From Gloeophyllum trabeum ATCC 11539 (taxonomy: Eukaryota; Basidiomycota; Agaricomycetes; Gloeophyllales; Gloeophyllaceae), in NCBI RefSeq assembly GCF_000344685.1, contig NW_006920427.1:62001-126000 (forward strand): 64,000 nucleotides of DNA. Direction: 5' to 3'. Below the pieces are notes generated by a model. It saw only the letters and a program-made list of their open reading frames with translations, was not told the DNA's origin and made no database searches. Of this stretch, positions 24,908 through 36,261 are shown in pieces. The number at the start of each line of letters is the position of its first letter. The first letter of the stretch is position 1. Position numbers and translations under genes: made by a program.

Positions 24908-26244
24908 GGTGGCGATAACTTAGGGTATCGAGGTGTAGACTCTGCAGCGGCCTGCAAGGCGAAGAGGAAAGGACAGTGCAGGGAGAGTACTCGCAAGAGT
25001 TGGGTGTACCAGAACGGGGGCGGGTCGCTTTATAGTCCTGTGACAATGGGAAGCTGGTCCACGCTCGTTATAGTACTCCAGTTCTGATGAACCATGATCA
25101 ATAGAACGCGTTACAATCTCGCGCGTGCGTAAGAATGGGAAGCCCTAGGCTCCTTGCGTGAGAGCAGCTGCCCCTGGCCGACATATGACTGCTGCTAATT
25201 CCGTTGGCAACATCGCGTGTTTCCAGGAGGGCGTCTTGTATTTCCTCGGGCGTTTGGCGGCCTGGATGGTACGCTGCACGGGGCCGAGCGCGTTGCGTCG
25301 CACAAAGACTGAAAGGGAGCGCCTTTGTGGGCAGGAGGCGTGCGTGCGCAATGCCCGGGACAGTTCAAGGCGAACAATCGTTTGTTCCGGAAATGGAAGT
25401 CAAAAGGCACCGTCTCGAATCGCGGTGTCCGATGCCATTCTCGGACAAATTCCACAGTGTAATACACAAGACAAATGCGCACCTCGACGGCATTGAGGGT
25501 GTAAGATTGGCTGACTGGACTATGGGAACTGCTATTGGGTGATTCCGAATCGGTTGATTTCGACACTTAAGTACTTCTGGAGCTGATATTGCTCAAGGCC
25601 ATCCAACAGATGGGGCTGTGCGCAGCCGCCAACTCCTACTGAATGCCCCGGGACGTTGTCGATGCCGCAGACATCAGTCCTTACAACTGTTTGAAAGGTG
25701 CGGCTACCTCCTTGCGATTTGCAGCGGAGGGGCGGCTACCCAGGCCCAGTCTAACGGCCTAGAGAATTGGTGAGGCAACACCCTGGTGAGCCGTTGACCT
25801 GTCTATGTGTATAACCGGTAACACTACCTAAGAACACGGCGAATCAAGGAGCTATCCTTGCCGCGGCGTAGTGCGCTAGGTGACCAGGTCTGCTCTAGGA
25901 ATGCAGTATTGATAGTTTGGGGGTGTCCTTCACCTAGCGACTCAGGACAGATCGAATTGAAGACAATGTCCTCATAAGTATCGCCGTTGCGACTGCAGCG
26001 CAGAAGAGGCGAACAGATTGGCACATCCTCCGGAAATACCGTTTCTAGTAAAGGGATTTCTATAACGGGTAACGCTTGACAGAGGGCTCGGGAAGGAGCA
26101 TCAAGTATCACTGCCCACCAACTGCCCACCTTCCGAGGACCATAGACCCTGACCGAGGAGCGTCAAATATATACTAATAGCTCAATTACACGTAAACCCA
26201 TATCATAACTGTCTATAGCCAAAGTCCCGCGACAGAACAAGTAA
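24908..26244. other. Sparse region with an unassigned minus-strand frame
   Basis: A 101-codon minus-strand frame (about 25824-26129) contains a protein-like stretch (PVIEIPLLETVFPEDVP, SRNGDTYEDIVFNS) but has no ATG at its head and no splice partner I could link. It may be an exon of an unrecognised gene or a relic. The rest shows nothing. Confidence 0.3.
25029..25034 (-). promoter_or_regulatory. TATA box of the CFEM gene
   Basis: TATAAA on the minus strand lies about 120 bases before the ATG at 24907. Assignment is by sequence and distance. Confidence 0.45.
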
Positions 26245-27557
26245 CTAGTAAAGTCTCATTTCGCGATGGTGCTTAACCGACACGGCCTCCGATCTCGTCG
26301 AGCGATTCGTCCTGCGCTCCCATATGGGATCTACATCAGGTCCATCCAAGTCCCCCGCGCCGTCCCATCCCCAGCACCACACTGTCGCGAGAATCTCGTC
26401 AATACCATCTCGCTACCCGCCGCTGAGACTGCTGACTCACCGTATTCGGGCCCCGGCACGAAGTCGACGGGCTCGCCTTCTTCCTCAACGAACAGTCGGT
26501 CGTGCGGTCCGAACCACGAGCGATCTTGCGGGTCCGTACGCGGATCGTCAGGTAAGCCACCAAGGCGCACGTAGCCGCGAATGGCGGTCAAATTTCTGCG
26601 CGGCGGGTGGATGATGTCAAACACTTTCTGCATAGCAACAATATTATGAGTCAACAAGCGCGACGATGCGAGGGAGACTTACACTGTCATATGCCAACTT
26701 CACTCTTGGGACCATCAGAATTCGCCCGTAGCCCGCGTCCCAGTAATCGTTGCAGATCAGACTACATTCACTAGCTGAGCACTCCCCTTCCGTTATCCGC
26801 GCCATCCTAAACTTCACGTGTGGAGGCGAGTAGAACGGGGCGGGGTCCAGGATCGCGATACCGTTCCAGCACGACTGTACTTGAATGGGCAGGTGTCGCT
26901 GGAAGCGGTCCGAAGATTCCGGGTGGTGGAACACAGACTCAAACGGGGCGTTCTCGAGAGCGGTGCCGTTGATATCCCGCGCGACCCAATTGTCGTAGAA
27001 CACCGGTGCTCCCTACGCAGATCCGTCAGCCTAAGCCTACCCCCAGAGACAGGCGGTCTTACAATCTCGTCATGGTACATATAATCAGCAGCGCACGTGA
27101 TGCCCGCATTATTCCGCCTGCTCTGCCAGATAAGCTCGAGGATGTCGTCCAAACAAGGCAGGATGTCGTTCATGAATATGATACTGTCGAACACCTCGTT
27201 GTGCGCGTCGCGCAGCTCGTACAGCGGCCCAAACGCCGCGTTCCGCACCTCCGCGAGGTACTCGATCCGGTGGTTGAACGCGCCGCGCGTACGCATCGAC
27301 GTGCGGATCGTCACGCGCATCCCGACGCTCCGCGTGAGCGCGTCGAAGATGCGCAGCAGCGCCTTCGTCTGGTCCGTCGACCCGTTCTCGTAGATCGACA
27401 CGTACACGTTGTGGTACCCCAGCACGGCCGCGACGCGGAAGAGCGTCGCGAACAGGTCCGGGATGATGTCGAACGAGTTGTAGAGGTTGATGGCGAAGAA
27501 GTATTTGTGCGTGTCCCCGGAGAGGTCGCGCCGCACGTTTTGGATGTTCAGCGGCAT
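26245..27557 (-). CDS. GT69 (CMT1-like) alpha-1,3-mannosyltransferase; N-terminus uncertain
   Basis: The certain part has four exons (27557-27063, 27012-26683, 26627-26441, 26381-26245), all in phase. Family marks are NVYVSIYENGSTDQTK, FMNDILPCLDDILELI, AADYMYHDEIGAPVFYDNWV, PIQVQSCWNGIA and the cysteine-rich SASECSLICNDYWDAGY. The terminal exon starts VWCWGWDGAGDLDGPDVDPI. These match the cryptococcal mannosyltransferase 1 / CAP59 family, Golgi enzymes that add mannose to polysaccharide. I use the ATG at 27557, but coding sequence clearly runs further upstream: PLYVQQARDRYSPLIGYD lies before it in frame. Further up, a hydrophobic stretch and RYRRTFPAIPHNAPLDRPTQ lie in another frame (about 27755-27880). 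The junction near 27753 is either a spliced intron (27757-27814) or a one-base frame break. Confidence 0.85.
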
Positions 27558-28685
27558 CGTGTCTTCTTGTAACGGGGAGAATCCGAGGCCGCCGAGCCAC
27601 GAGGAGCGCGAGGGCGCGTCGTATCCGATCAGAGGAGAGTACCGGTCCCGGGCTTGTTGGACGTAGAGTGGCTGGGAGTGTCGTGTGCATTCTTTAGTGT
27701 AGCGGGGAGAGAGGGATGTGAGGAGGTCGAGGACTCGAGCTCTTTGCTCGATACTGGGTAGGGCGATCGAGTGGCGCGTTGTGCGGGATTGCTGGGAAGG
27801 TCCGGCGGTACCTCGCCACGTCGGTGGTGCGGACTACAATGAACAGCGTCAGCACCGAAGGAAAGATGGTATCGTCTACATCCGCAGGAACATAATCATC
27901 GCAACGTCCTCAACCATACTTTGCGCATGACAGCCGCCATAACACTCTTGCGCGGTCGCTGGGCCTGCCTTTGTCCGCCCTCCTCGTCCAACGATCCACT
28001 CTACGAGTGCCCACCTTAGGCCCAATCACTCGATACCTGCTGGGCTCGACTTCCCCAGCTCCGCCGCAACTCTCCTTACCGATGCCAGAGATTGAGAATC
28101 ATCAAGGAAGACTCACGTTCCACGAGAGAGACCGAGGCAGGAATATACCACATAGAAGTCCTATGAGGATGGCCAACGGTGTCGGTATTCGTTTTATCGA
28201 GTCCAATATTGATGCATTATTGCGCGCCTGACTGGCCTTCGGCGAGTGCATCATGCGGGACGTTTGCTCCTCAGGCGCGTCGAAGTCAAAGGGGAGGTTC
28301 GAGGGTCAGATTCCGAGAGGCGAGTTCACCAAGCCTTTTCCACAGCAGCTACGAGCCGGTCATGCAAGTCAACCAGCTTGCGCTCGTCGTCGCCGTCGTA
28401 AATGCAAGCTGCAAGCAGTAGGATCGTTCAGCGTTCGGTAATAGGCATTTTCGGCTAAAGCGAGAGCAAAAGGGGTAATCTCGCCAAGTTCCCACCGCTG
28501 TATACGCGCGCCACAACCTAAGTCCAACTCTTCTCGCTCGCCAGCGACGTAGCAGCGGTACCGACTTACGGTTTCGACTTGCGGCTTTACTTTTTCGTTT
28601 CTGGCGGCGTTGATTTATGCAGCGACGCCCTGGAGGGAAGCTGCAGGCATTCATCAAACCGCCCGTTGAGCGTCCTCTGACGGGC
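27558..28685. other. Divergent region: upstream GT69 coding sequence plus two promoters
   Basis: The right part of the GT69 gene (about 27558-27900, including a membrane-like stretch) lies here; its first exon could not be placed. The remainder up to 28685 serves the SGNH-hydrolase-like gene. An in-frame upstream ATG at 28617 could extend that gene by 23 residues. Confidence 0.5.
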
Positions 28686-30669
28686 ATGGCTTCCGACTCT
28701 GAAAAGGGCTCGCGGCTGAGCAGGAAGAGCTTCGGCGTGACGAACCGCATCTGGCTGATTGTATCCTTATTCCTGTTTATAATCCTATTCACTCGTTTAA
28801 TCCAACACGCCGACCCCGACACCGCGTCCAGAGTCGATTTTTCGCAGCTCAGGCCGAAGAACTACCTCAACGGCTCGGAGGCACAGACACCGTTCGAGTT
28901 CTGTCCGACATATGGACCTGGGGATGCTTTATCTGCGAAGTATGGAGCGGTTACATTGGCGAAGACGCGCCTGCATCTTGGGTCGGGCGCTCGGATACAG
29001 CGTATCGTTCGGAGAGCCATGACCGGCCAGCCCATGACTGTTAGTGTGATTGGAGGATCCGGTGAGCGTCTGGTTACCTGCGATTACTACATAGGACATC
29101 CTAGTCCTCGCATTTTTCTGGCCCACTCGTCGAGCGAGCATCTAGCTATGGGTGGCGGCGAAGCAAATCCGGCACGATAACTGGTTGCTCGCTGGCCGTG
29201 CGTGTCAGCGCAACCGCGCACCAAGGTCGCACATAGACTGACATATCGCGCGTCCAGTCTCAGCATGCCATGGAGCAGGCGATGATCCACTTGCACCGCG
29301 CTGCTACCCATCCCGCTTCTTCCAATGGTGGAACAGCATCTTCCCCCACCCCGCCTCCGAACTCACCAACGGTGCTATGCGGAGGACGAACTCCGACTAC
29401 TTCGGTTACTGCAACGGACACCACATCCCCGACAACGTTGACCTTATCATCATCGAGCTCGATGTCGACGATGCTGTGTGAGTGTCCCATGTCCCCTAGA
29501 TTCAAGGTGAAGTTGTTCTGACGACCCGGTAGCACCGAGCAATCGTTTGAGAATTTTGAGCTGCTCGTCCGGTCAATTCTCATGAGGCCGGACCAGCCTG
29601 GGATCATCATTCTCGGCCACTTCAGCCCGCAAACGCACCAGACTTATGCTTTTTCTGGCCCAGACCATTGGCATAACGTTGTCGCTCAATTCTACGACGT
29701 ACCACACATCAGGTCCGTCGTCCGGTGCCGCATGAACAGAAACGATTGCATCTAACTCGTTAACATTCACAGCACTAAACCCATACTATACCCAGATTAT
29801 ATCGCCGACCCCACGTCTATTCAGAAGTACTATGCAGACCCTGTTCTCGCGAACCCAAGCGGGCACGAGCTTCTCGCGGATGTCCTCATTGCATACCTGC
29901 AGACCCAAATCTGCAGTGCATGGAACGCAGGCACTGGTCGCTCGATCGACATCCTACCTGTCCTCGCAGGGGATGCGCCAAAGCAACCTACCGACGCCCG
30001 CGGGCTATTCGGCGGCATCGGCCAGCGCAAAGGGGCTGCAGCAGGCAGCGAGGATGTCTCCGACGGGAAGGTCGAGCTGGACCTGTCGAACGCCATATAT
30101 TCGCAGATGCGTGTCCCACAGGCGCGGATCAACACCCGTACGAACGACGCGCACGCGTTCGAAGAGATCGCGCCATACTGTGTGTCCGCGAACGACCTGA
30201 TCAACCCGCTGCCGCCCTCGCTGTTCTATGGCTCAGGGTGGTACGCGCACCACCCGCCAACGGGCTCGAACTCGCTGCAGACGTCGGCGCATTATTGGTA
30301 CTCGACGCTGCCGACAAGCAAGATCCGGATTCCGGTCAAAGTGGGCGCTGGGGATATCGGAGTATATTATCTCAGGGAGTCGCGTTCGGAGGTTGGCCAG
30401 GAGGGCAGCGCGGTCGAATGCTGGGTAGATGACAACTACGGCGGCGCGCGGGAGATTCGTAATGCAGCGGATATCGGCGAAGCCACCCCTACGTGAGTTC
30501 CTGTCCTCCCGTCATTGTGAGTTGCCGCTAACTGGGCGCTGTCTGTTCTAGACTGGAAATCATTGACCACTTCGTCACTCGTGGCTCGCATTACGTCGAA
30601 TGCCGGTTAATGGGAGAGGAGGGTAGGAGCGTTCCTGCGTTCAAAATTATGGGCATATTCTCCACATGA
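28686..30669 (+). CDS. SGNH-hydrolase-like type II membrane protein
   Basis: Five exons (28686-29061, 29258-29477, 29533-29712, 29773-30492, 30552-30669) join in phase to 537 residues. Residues 22-39 are a single membrane anchor after a basic N-tail. The block MTVSVIGGSVSACHG (about 117-131) has the GGS-plus-hydrophobic form of SGNH/GDSL block I. Later come LIIIELDVDDAV and IIILGHFSP (strands of the fold), SGPDHWHN, and NPSGHELLADVLIAY with a C-terminal-type His. Such proteins are esterases or acyltransferases acting on sugars in the secretory path; substrate is not predictable. The ATG at 28686 is preferred because it has G at -3 and +4; the one at 28617 is weaker. It is divergent from the GT69 gene, suggesting linked glycan work. 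Confidence 0.8.
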
Positions 30670-31955
30670 TGTATCTTGTGCATATTATTTTCCTTGGTTC
30701 TCAAGCGTAGCAAAGTATGGCGCTGGACGATAGCGCATCTGTATAGTATGTCTATATGTCTGGATAGATTGGACAGTAATTCATGATCATGGGGTTGCTG
30801 TGGGCATCCTGTTGAATCCACACATTACAGCAATCGGCGAAACGATAGAGAAGCTTGGTATTTTCTGCACTCAGCAGCCGTTCCGCGGCTTACTTATTAG
30901 AGTAGGGTATCACCAATTTTGCTCCGCTAATGCTGTGTCCTGATCAACAAGAGTGGTGAGTCGTGGTGCACTGTGGCCCCGAGTGGGGTATAATTACCTT
31001 TCCGGGCTCGGCTGCCTGCGCGAAGAATTCTGAAAGTTCTCTATCGTTTCGCCGATTGCTGTAAGCTCTTTGTTAAGTATTGCCCGTTATAGAAGTTGTC
31101 TTACCGAAAGTGGTATGTTCGACGGCATATGTCACCTCTTTTGGGATCTAGTCATATCGGAAATATACTTAAGGGACAGCTATCTTGTCCGGGACCTCCG
31201 TTCCCTCTTTTCCCTTCTCTACTCTACTTATGCGTGCGGACTGTGGGCTGGCCGCGAACTGCTGCTGAGCGTCCCCCTTCCTGGACCGTCACAATGAGAA
31301 GTAACTATAATACGAGCATTGCCATATAATAATGTTTCTACTCTAAAAAGACTCGATAATACTTTCTACGGCTGACAGTGCTGAACGCTCACCGGTATCT
31401 CTGCGCTATCTTCCCTGGGAAGCAGATAGCAAGGATATCACCTTCATTTCAATGTGTTCTATGTTCTTCCATAGTAACATCATTAACATTGACAGATGGG
31501 GACTCACAGGTGACTGATCTGAATCTGCATCAGTATTCGAGCCATTTAGAGGGGGGATTCCACCCTCCGCTATTAAAGACTTCACCAGGGAGTCAGATGG
31601 CCGTTCCATCTGGAGTGTGTCGTTGTTGTCCAGAGTCGCCTTTTGCTCAGTATACGCTCGTTCCAGTGAAGCTCGAGCAACATCCTGAGAGGTACGTTGC
31701 CCCTGTGGCAATTGGTAGTGGCGTAACTCGTCCTCGGCCGGATCGGGGATTGCGCGAACAATCCGTGGGAACTTGGACGCGCATTGCCCTTTGTTGCTGC
31801 GCCGCCCGCAAGTACCGCTTCAAATTCCACCAGCAGTGCTCAGTGCAGGACACGACCATCTTAGCCTCTACGACTCTTCAGCTTCATTTCAAACGACTTT
31901 CTCGTTTATTCGCTCTAGGTGCTTGGATATAACTGTATTCTAGCTTGACACGAAC
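30670..31955. other. Intergenic region, no confident gene
   Basis: A minus-strand frame at 31406-31711 (start MPQGQRTSQDVARASLERAY) has plausible composition but no domain or splice support. Otherwise nothing was seen. Confidence 0.35.
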
Positions 31956-33481
31956 ATGGACACCACACGACCTCCTCCGCCTCGAGGCGAGTATACTGTG
32001 CATCCCGGGTGGCATTCCAAGTCTAATGTTAGCCGTGCAGGAAACCCTCCGCCTTATGCGTTTGTGAACCGCGTTTACCGGTCTAGCCTGAGGCCGGTGG
32101 TTATTGTCAGTAAGTATAGAATCCCTTGGATCAGAGATGGTTAGGGTGTAACGACTTATGGTGCAGTCGGCTTGTTATCGGGGATATGGACTCTTGTACA
32201 GTACGTATTCCACTTCCTAAGCTCTTAATATGCACTTACCCCGTCCTTTAGAGCGGTAGGTCTGTTCTAGGAGCTCTCAGTTAGCATTTACCCACAGGAT
32301 CGCGCAGGTCAGCTTGTTCCGGGAGGTCAATGTCGACAAAGGTCGTAAGTACAGACGCATTCGCAAATTCGGGGGTTTGTGTCTTAGGCTGCCATTTCAG
32401 AGGGATTCCCAAAGCTCGGTGTATTCGCCATTGCACTCGGAGCGCTGTACCTTGTGGTAGCTTTAATTGAATTCTTCGGCGTCGGCGCAGCTGCTTTGGT
32501 AGGTCCTTTGTAGCTTTTCGCGTACAGCTGTCTTAACCATGAACACAGCAAAAAGCAGCGCTTGTCCGTATATACTCTTGGCTCTCTGTTGCCAGTGCAC
32601 TCATCATAGTGGCCGGTGGCTTCCTACTCGTCATTGTGCACTTTGTCTTCAAGGTGTGCCTCCTGTCTATTTAGGTCGAGGATATGCCGCTCACTTCCGC
32701 ACCAATAGAATGATATCATCACGGAATGCGTGAATTTATCCAAGGGCGATGAAGTGATAATCGTAAGCCCCATGGATATATCAAGCTGCTCGGCGCTGAC
32801 GTTATGAATAAGCGAAATGGCATATGGGGTCCGTTTAGCAAGACCCAGCTTAGCGAGCAGGACGCCCAGAAATGTGAGTACGCGTCGCATCCACAATGGT
32901 GTTCCCGCTCATCCATGGTCTGCAGTCTGCAACAACGCTTGGTCACACGACTCTTGGGGCGATATCATCGCGCTAATAATCGAGATTGGTAGGTGTCGAT
33001 ACATTTCCCACTCGCGACAATGCTGAACGGACTGTCCTGCGCAATAGTCCTCGCGGCACTATTCTGCAGCGTTGCCTTCGCCTTCTACCGCCAGCTAATC
33101 GACCCGACGAGCCCCGCCAACACCTCGCGCGCCCCGTCCAACCAGTACCGCGCCGCCGGCGCTGGCTACCCGCAGCACTATAACCCGCCGTACAACGGTT
33201 CTATGCCGGACTTGGCATACAACGCACCGTACGGACAGTATGCGCCGCCCCCTGGCCCACCGCCGAATGCGCCGCCATATGACACGCACGGCCCGCCGGG
33301 GTATGGCGTCGGCATGGGCGATAGCAAGGTCGAGCTGGGCCCCGAGAAGGACGTGAAGGACGATCCGTTCGCGGACTTTGATGGGCCGAGTTTGAGCACG
33401 AGACGGACGGGCAGTCCCGAGGGAGAGCGGGACGTGACTAGCCGTCCCAGGCCCGGGGAGAGGGAGACGTTCAATGTTTAG
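31956..33481 (+). CDS. Four-helix tetraspanin-like membrane protein with proline-rich tail
   Basis: Nine exons (31956-32109, 32167-32200, 32298-32344, 32401-32498, 32549-32653, 32709-32762, 32813-32873, 32926-32988, 33048-33481) join exactly in phase to 349 residues. Hydrophobic segments are PVVIVIGLLSGIWTLV, LGVFAIALGALYLVVALIEF, VASALIIVAGGFLLVIVHFV and DIIALIIEIVLAALFCSVAF. The loop between helices 3 and 4 has cysteines (ITECVN, KFCNN) like a small tetraspanin extracellular loop, but a CCG motif is absent. The C-terminal 130 residues are Pro/Tyr/Gly-rich (APPPGPPPNAPPYDTHGPP), likely cytosolic and able to bind WW or SH3 partners. I do not recognise a named orthologue. The ATG is the first in the opening exon. 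Confidence 0.82.
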
Positions 33482-33728
33482 ATGATGCTCGAAATGAGCT
33501 TGGGCGGTAGAATCCGGACTTGGTTGTAGGCGTTTCGCTATCATACGCACATGGACTGGTACTTGATATTCTAGTAGTCGACTACGTTTGGACTACGTAG
33601 CATACTTGTTCTCAGCGAGAATACACTTGTATTTGTATGCTCTACAGCCGCGACGCGTTCGATCGCCGCGCGCGCGCTTCTCATTTGCCACGCTTCTCCT
33701 TTGCCACACTCGTCTCCTTCGCCACAAA

Positions 33729-34886
33729 ATGCCGTCACGCAAGGCGAAGACAGTGAAGGCACCCACTGCTCAGGCTAAACCTGCTGCAGAACCCGCTCCT
33801 TTCATCAGCGATCCTGACACACTTTCATTTCCATTCGCAGCTTATACAGGCCTAGTGGGCATACACACATCGCTGCTCGCCTTCACCGCTCTCTATCTAC
33901 CACGTTCCAGCTTGTACTTCCCTCAATCGCTTTATAATGCCTACTACCAAGTCCCCGATTACGTCCTTGGCCTACCAAAGAGCGACGTGGCCGGCACGTC
34001 GGTGCTGGCGGTGCTGACTGCGAGCCCGGTGCAGACGCTGGCGTGGACCCTCGGCGGGGTCGCGCTGCTGCAGGCATGGTGGGGCGGGTATGTCCGCCAG
34101 TGGGCGCTCAGGAGTAGGGAGGAGGGCTCGCAGGGTGAGAGGAAGGCGCAAAGGCAGGAGTTGGAGAAGGATAAGGTTGCCGTGAGTGTTTCCTGACGGC
34201 TGGCATTCGTGGGTGTTCGGTATTCACAGGATATTTGTAGGCGCTGAACCAGGCTTTCGTGACTACGGCGATTACTTCGGTGGTATTCTTTGCTGTTATT
34301 GTGTTGTTTGGGGCGCCATTGGCCAGGTGTGTACCCTGTAGCCGACGGTTTACCGGGTGCTGAATTCTGTATTTACAGCCATCTCCCGCATACATACCTC
34401 CTGAGCCTCCTGCTCTCCTTCCTCGCCGTGTTTCCCGCTGCGTATACCCTAGGTATCCCTCTAGCACTCAGGTGGCCGACTTTCTCTTCGTGGCCGGAGC
34501 TCGACGAATCCCAATCAACCTTCGTGACCAGGATTCACTGGGTCCGTCTATTTGCCGAGCTATCGTAAGTACCCGTTATCTCTACGTCCTTGGTCTACCG
34601 ACTCCTCGGTTGTAGCCCGCGTTCGCCGGTCGAACGGGCACTGGTGTACCCAGCGGCAGGGACTGCTCTGGGCTGCTGGCTCGGTGCGATCCCCCTGGCG
34701 CTGGACTGGGATCGCAGTTGGCAGGCGTGGCCGCTGCCCCCGACATACGGCGCGCTGTTGGGGTACGTCCTTGGGTCGTTTGTTGCTATGGCTGCCAGCG
34801 CGGTCAAGTACTTTGCTGAGATGAACAGGCTGAATATTCGGCTTCGCGCTGAACGAGGCGTGAAGGAGGAGAGGAAGAAGAAGTAA
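33729..34886 (+). CDS. GPI11: GPI-anchor biosynthesis protein PIG-F/Gpi11
   Basis: Four exons (33729-34181, 34241-34326, 34379-34564, 34616-34886) give 331 residues. Hydrophobic helices run through the protein (AAYTGLVGIHTSLLAFTALY, VFFAVIVLFGAPL, YLLSLLLSFLAVFPAAYTLG, ALLGYVLGSFVAMAA). The PIG-F hallmark ALDWDRSWQAWPLPPTYGA is intact near the C-terminus. In the ER, PIG-F/Gpi11 partners the ethanolamine-phosphate transferases that complete GPI anchors before attachment to proteins. The N-terminus is lysine-rich and cytosolic, and the tail ends in RKKK, an ER-retrieval-like basic end. It sits some 9 kb from a GPI-anchored CFEM gene; a functional link is possible but not needed. Confidence 0.92.
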
Positions 34887-35090
34887 CCGAGTCACCCTAT
34901 AATAAGGATTGTATAATGCTTTGCATTAATCTCTTGGAGACATTGGGCTCGTCTTGGACATGCTTCCTTGTGCTGTCATCTTGAACGTCACGAGCAGGGA
35001 TGCCCTAGCCCAGTCTATTGTCTACACATCTACACCCTCTATACCCGTTTGTCTAATCATCTACAGAGTTCACATCTATACCTGCGCGAT

Positions 35091-36261
35091 CTATGCAAGG
35101 ACGCGCAAGTCTCCGATAGAGCTTGTGACATAGTCGGGGACAATGGTGGATGCATTCGGGCCGGTGATGTCCTCGACGTGAGTGATACCTTCGAGAAAGA
35201 GAACTATAAAGGTACGTCGGAGGGACCAAAGGGAGCGGACAAACCTGTGAGTACCAACAGGGTCGAGACCCCGCCAGCCTGGCCGAAGAGGATATCCGTG
35301 TTGAGGCGGTCGCCGACCATGAGCGTCCGCTCGGGATCAAAATTGTGTCTGACGCAAAGCGGCACTCAGTCTTCAGCGTACAAATCACCTGCCACGCCGA
35401 ACTTACTTGGCCTTAATACAGTCCAGCATCGTCTTCGCCGGTTTCCCGATGCTCAGTGGCTCTCTCCCACTTGCCGTCTTCAGCGGCGCACTGATCGCGC
35501 CCGCGCCGGGCAGCAAGCCGCCCTCACTGGGGTACGTGCTGTCGTCGTTCGTGACGAGGAACGTAACCTGCGGCTTCTGAAGGTACTGGAACGCCTTGGA
35601 GAGCTTGGTGTAGTTGATGGCCGTGTCCAGACCGCACAGGACGACGTCGACGGCGGGGTCGGGGGTGAAGTTAGAGAGGGAGAACGGCTCGAGGGTGTAG
35701 TCCGCAGGGTCCTTTCGTCCCGAGGGGTTATCTTGAGTTAGCAGCGAGAGCGCGGAGGAAGGACACTGACGGTTCCCCCAACATACGAGATGCCTTCCGC
35801 TGTCAGTTCTTGCTCGAGCCCTTCCATACCTACGACGTAGACTTTCTTGTCTTTAGGCAGCTTCATCACCGAGGAGATGTACACCGCAGACGCATACGCC
35901 GATCCGAATATTTCGTCCTATGATTCATGATTACGGTTGGTGTATTGTGAACGGAAGCATAAGGACGAACGACGTGCGCTTCCACCCCCAACTTGTCGAA
36001 CTTCTTCTTGTAACTCTGCCTCGACTTTGTCGCATTATTCGTTACGAACAGCACCGATTTCTCTATTCGCCTGCTTCAACATCACCCACTGAACTGGTAG
36101 CGATCGTACATACTGTGACTCCGCAGAATTTCCAGGACTTTCACCGCGCCATCGACAAGTCTGTCGCCATTCCACAATACTCCGTCGCAGTCGAACATCC
36201 ATGTGTCATACTTGTCGAGAAGAGACTCGTAGTCTTCCTTGCTTGACAGCCGAGCGCTCAT
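35091..36261 (-). CDS. PHO13: PHO13-type HAD phosphatase (4-nitrophenylphosphatase / phosphoglycolate phosphatase)
   Basis: About six exons encode roughly 300 residues. HAD motif I is [11 protein letters not shown], motif [17 protein letters not shown], the cap holds [21 protein letters not shown], motif III is IGKPAKTML and motif [15 protein letters not shown]. The end reads [15 protein letters not shown]. Family members are cytosolic Mg-dependent phosphatases that clear 2-phosphoglycolate and toxic side products of glycolysis such as 4-phosphoerythronate. The start ATG at 36261 ([21 protein letters not shown]) fits the family. An upstream in-frame ATG at about 36380 would add 40 residues without similarity. 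The first intron junction (about 36065-36115) has more than one possible acceptor. Confidence 0.92.

Noticed and set aside
27006..27690. Overlapping long frames on both strands of the GT69 exon
   Set aside because: Shadows of a GC-rich coding exon; their sequences are Arg/Pro-rich without family character.
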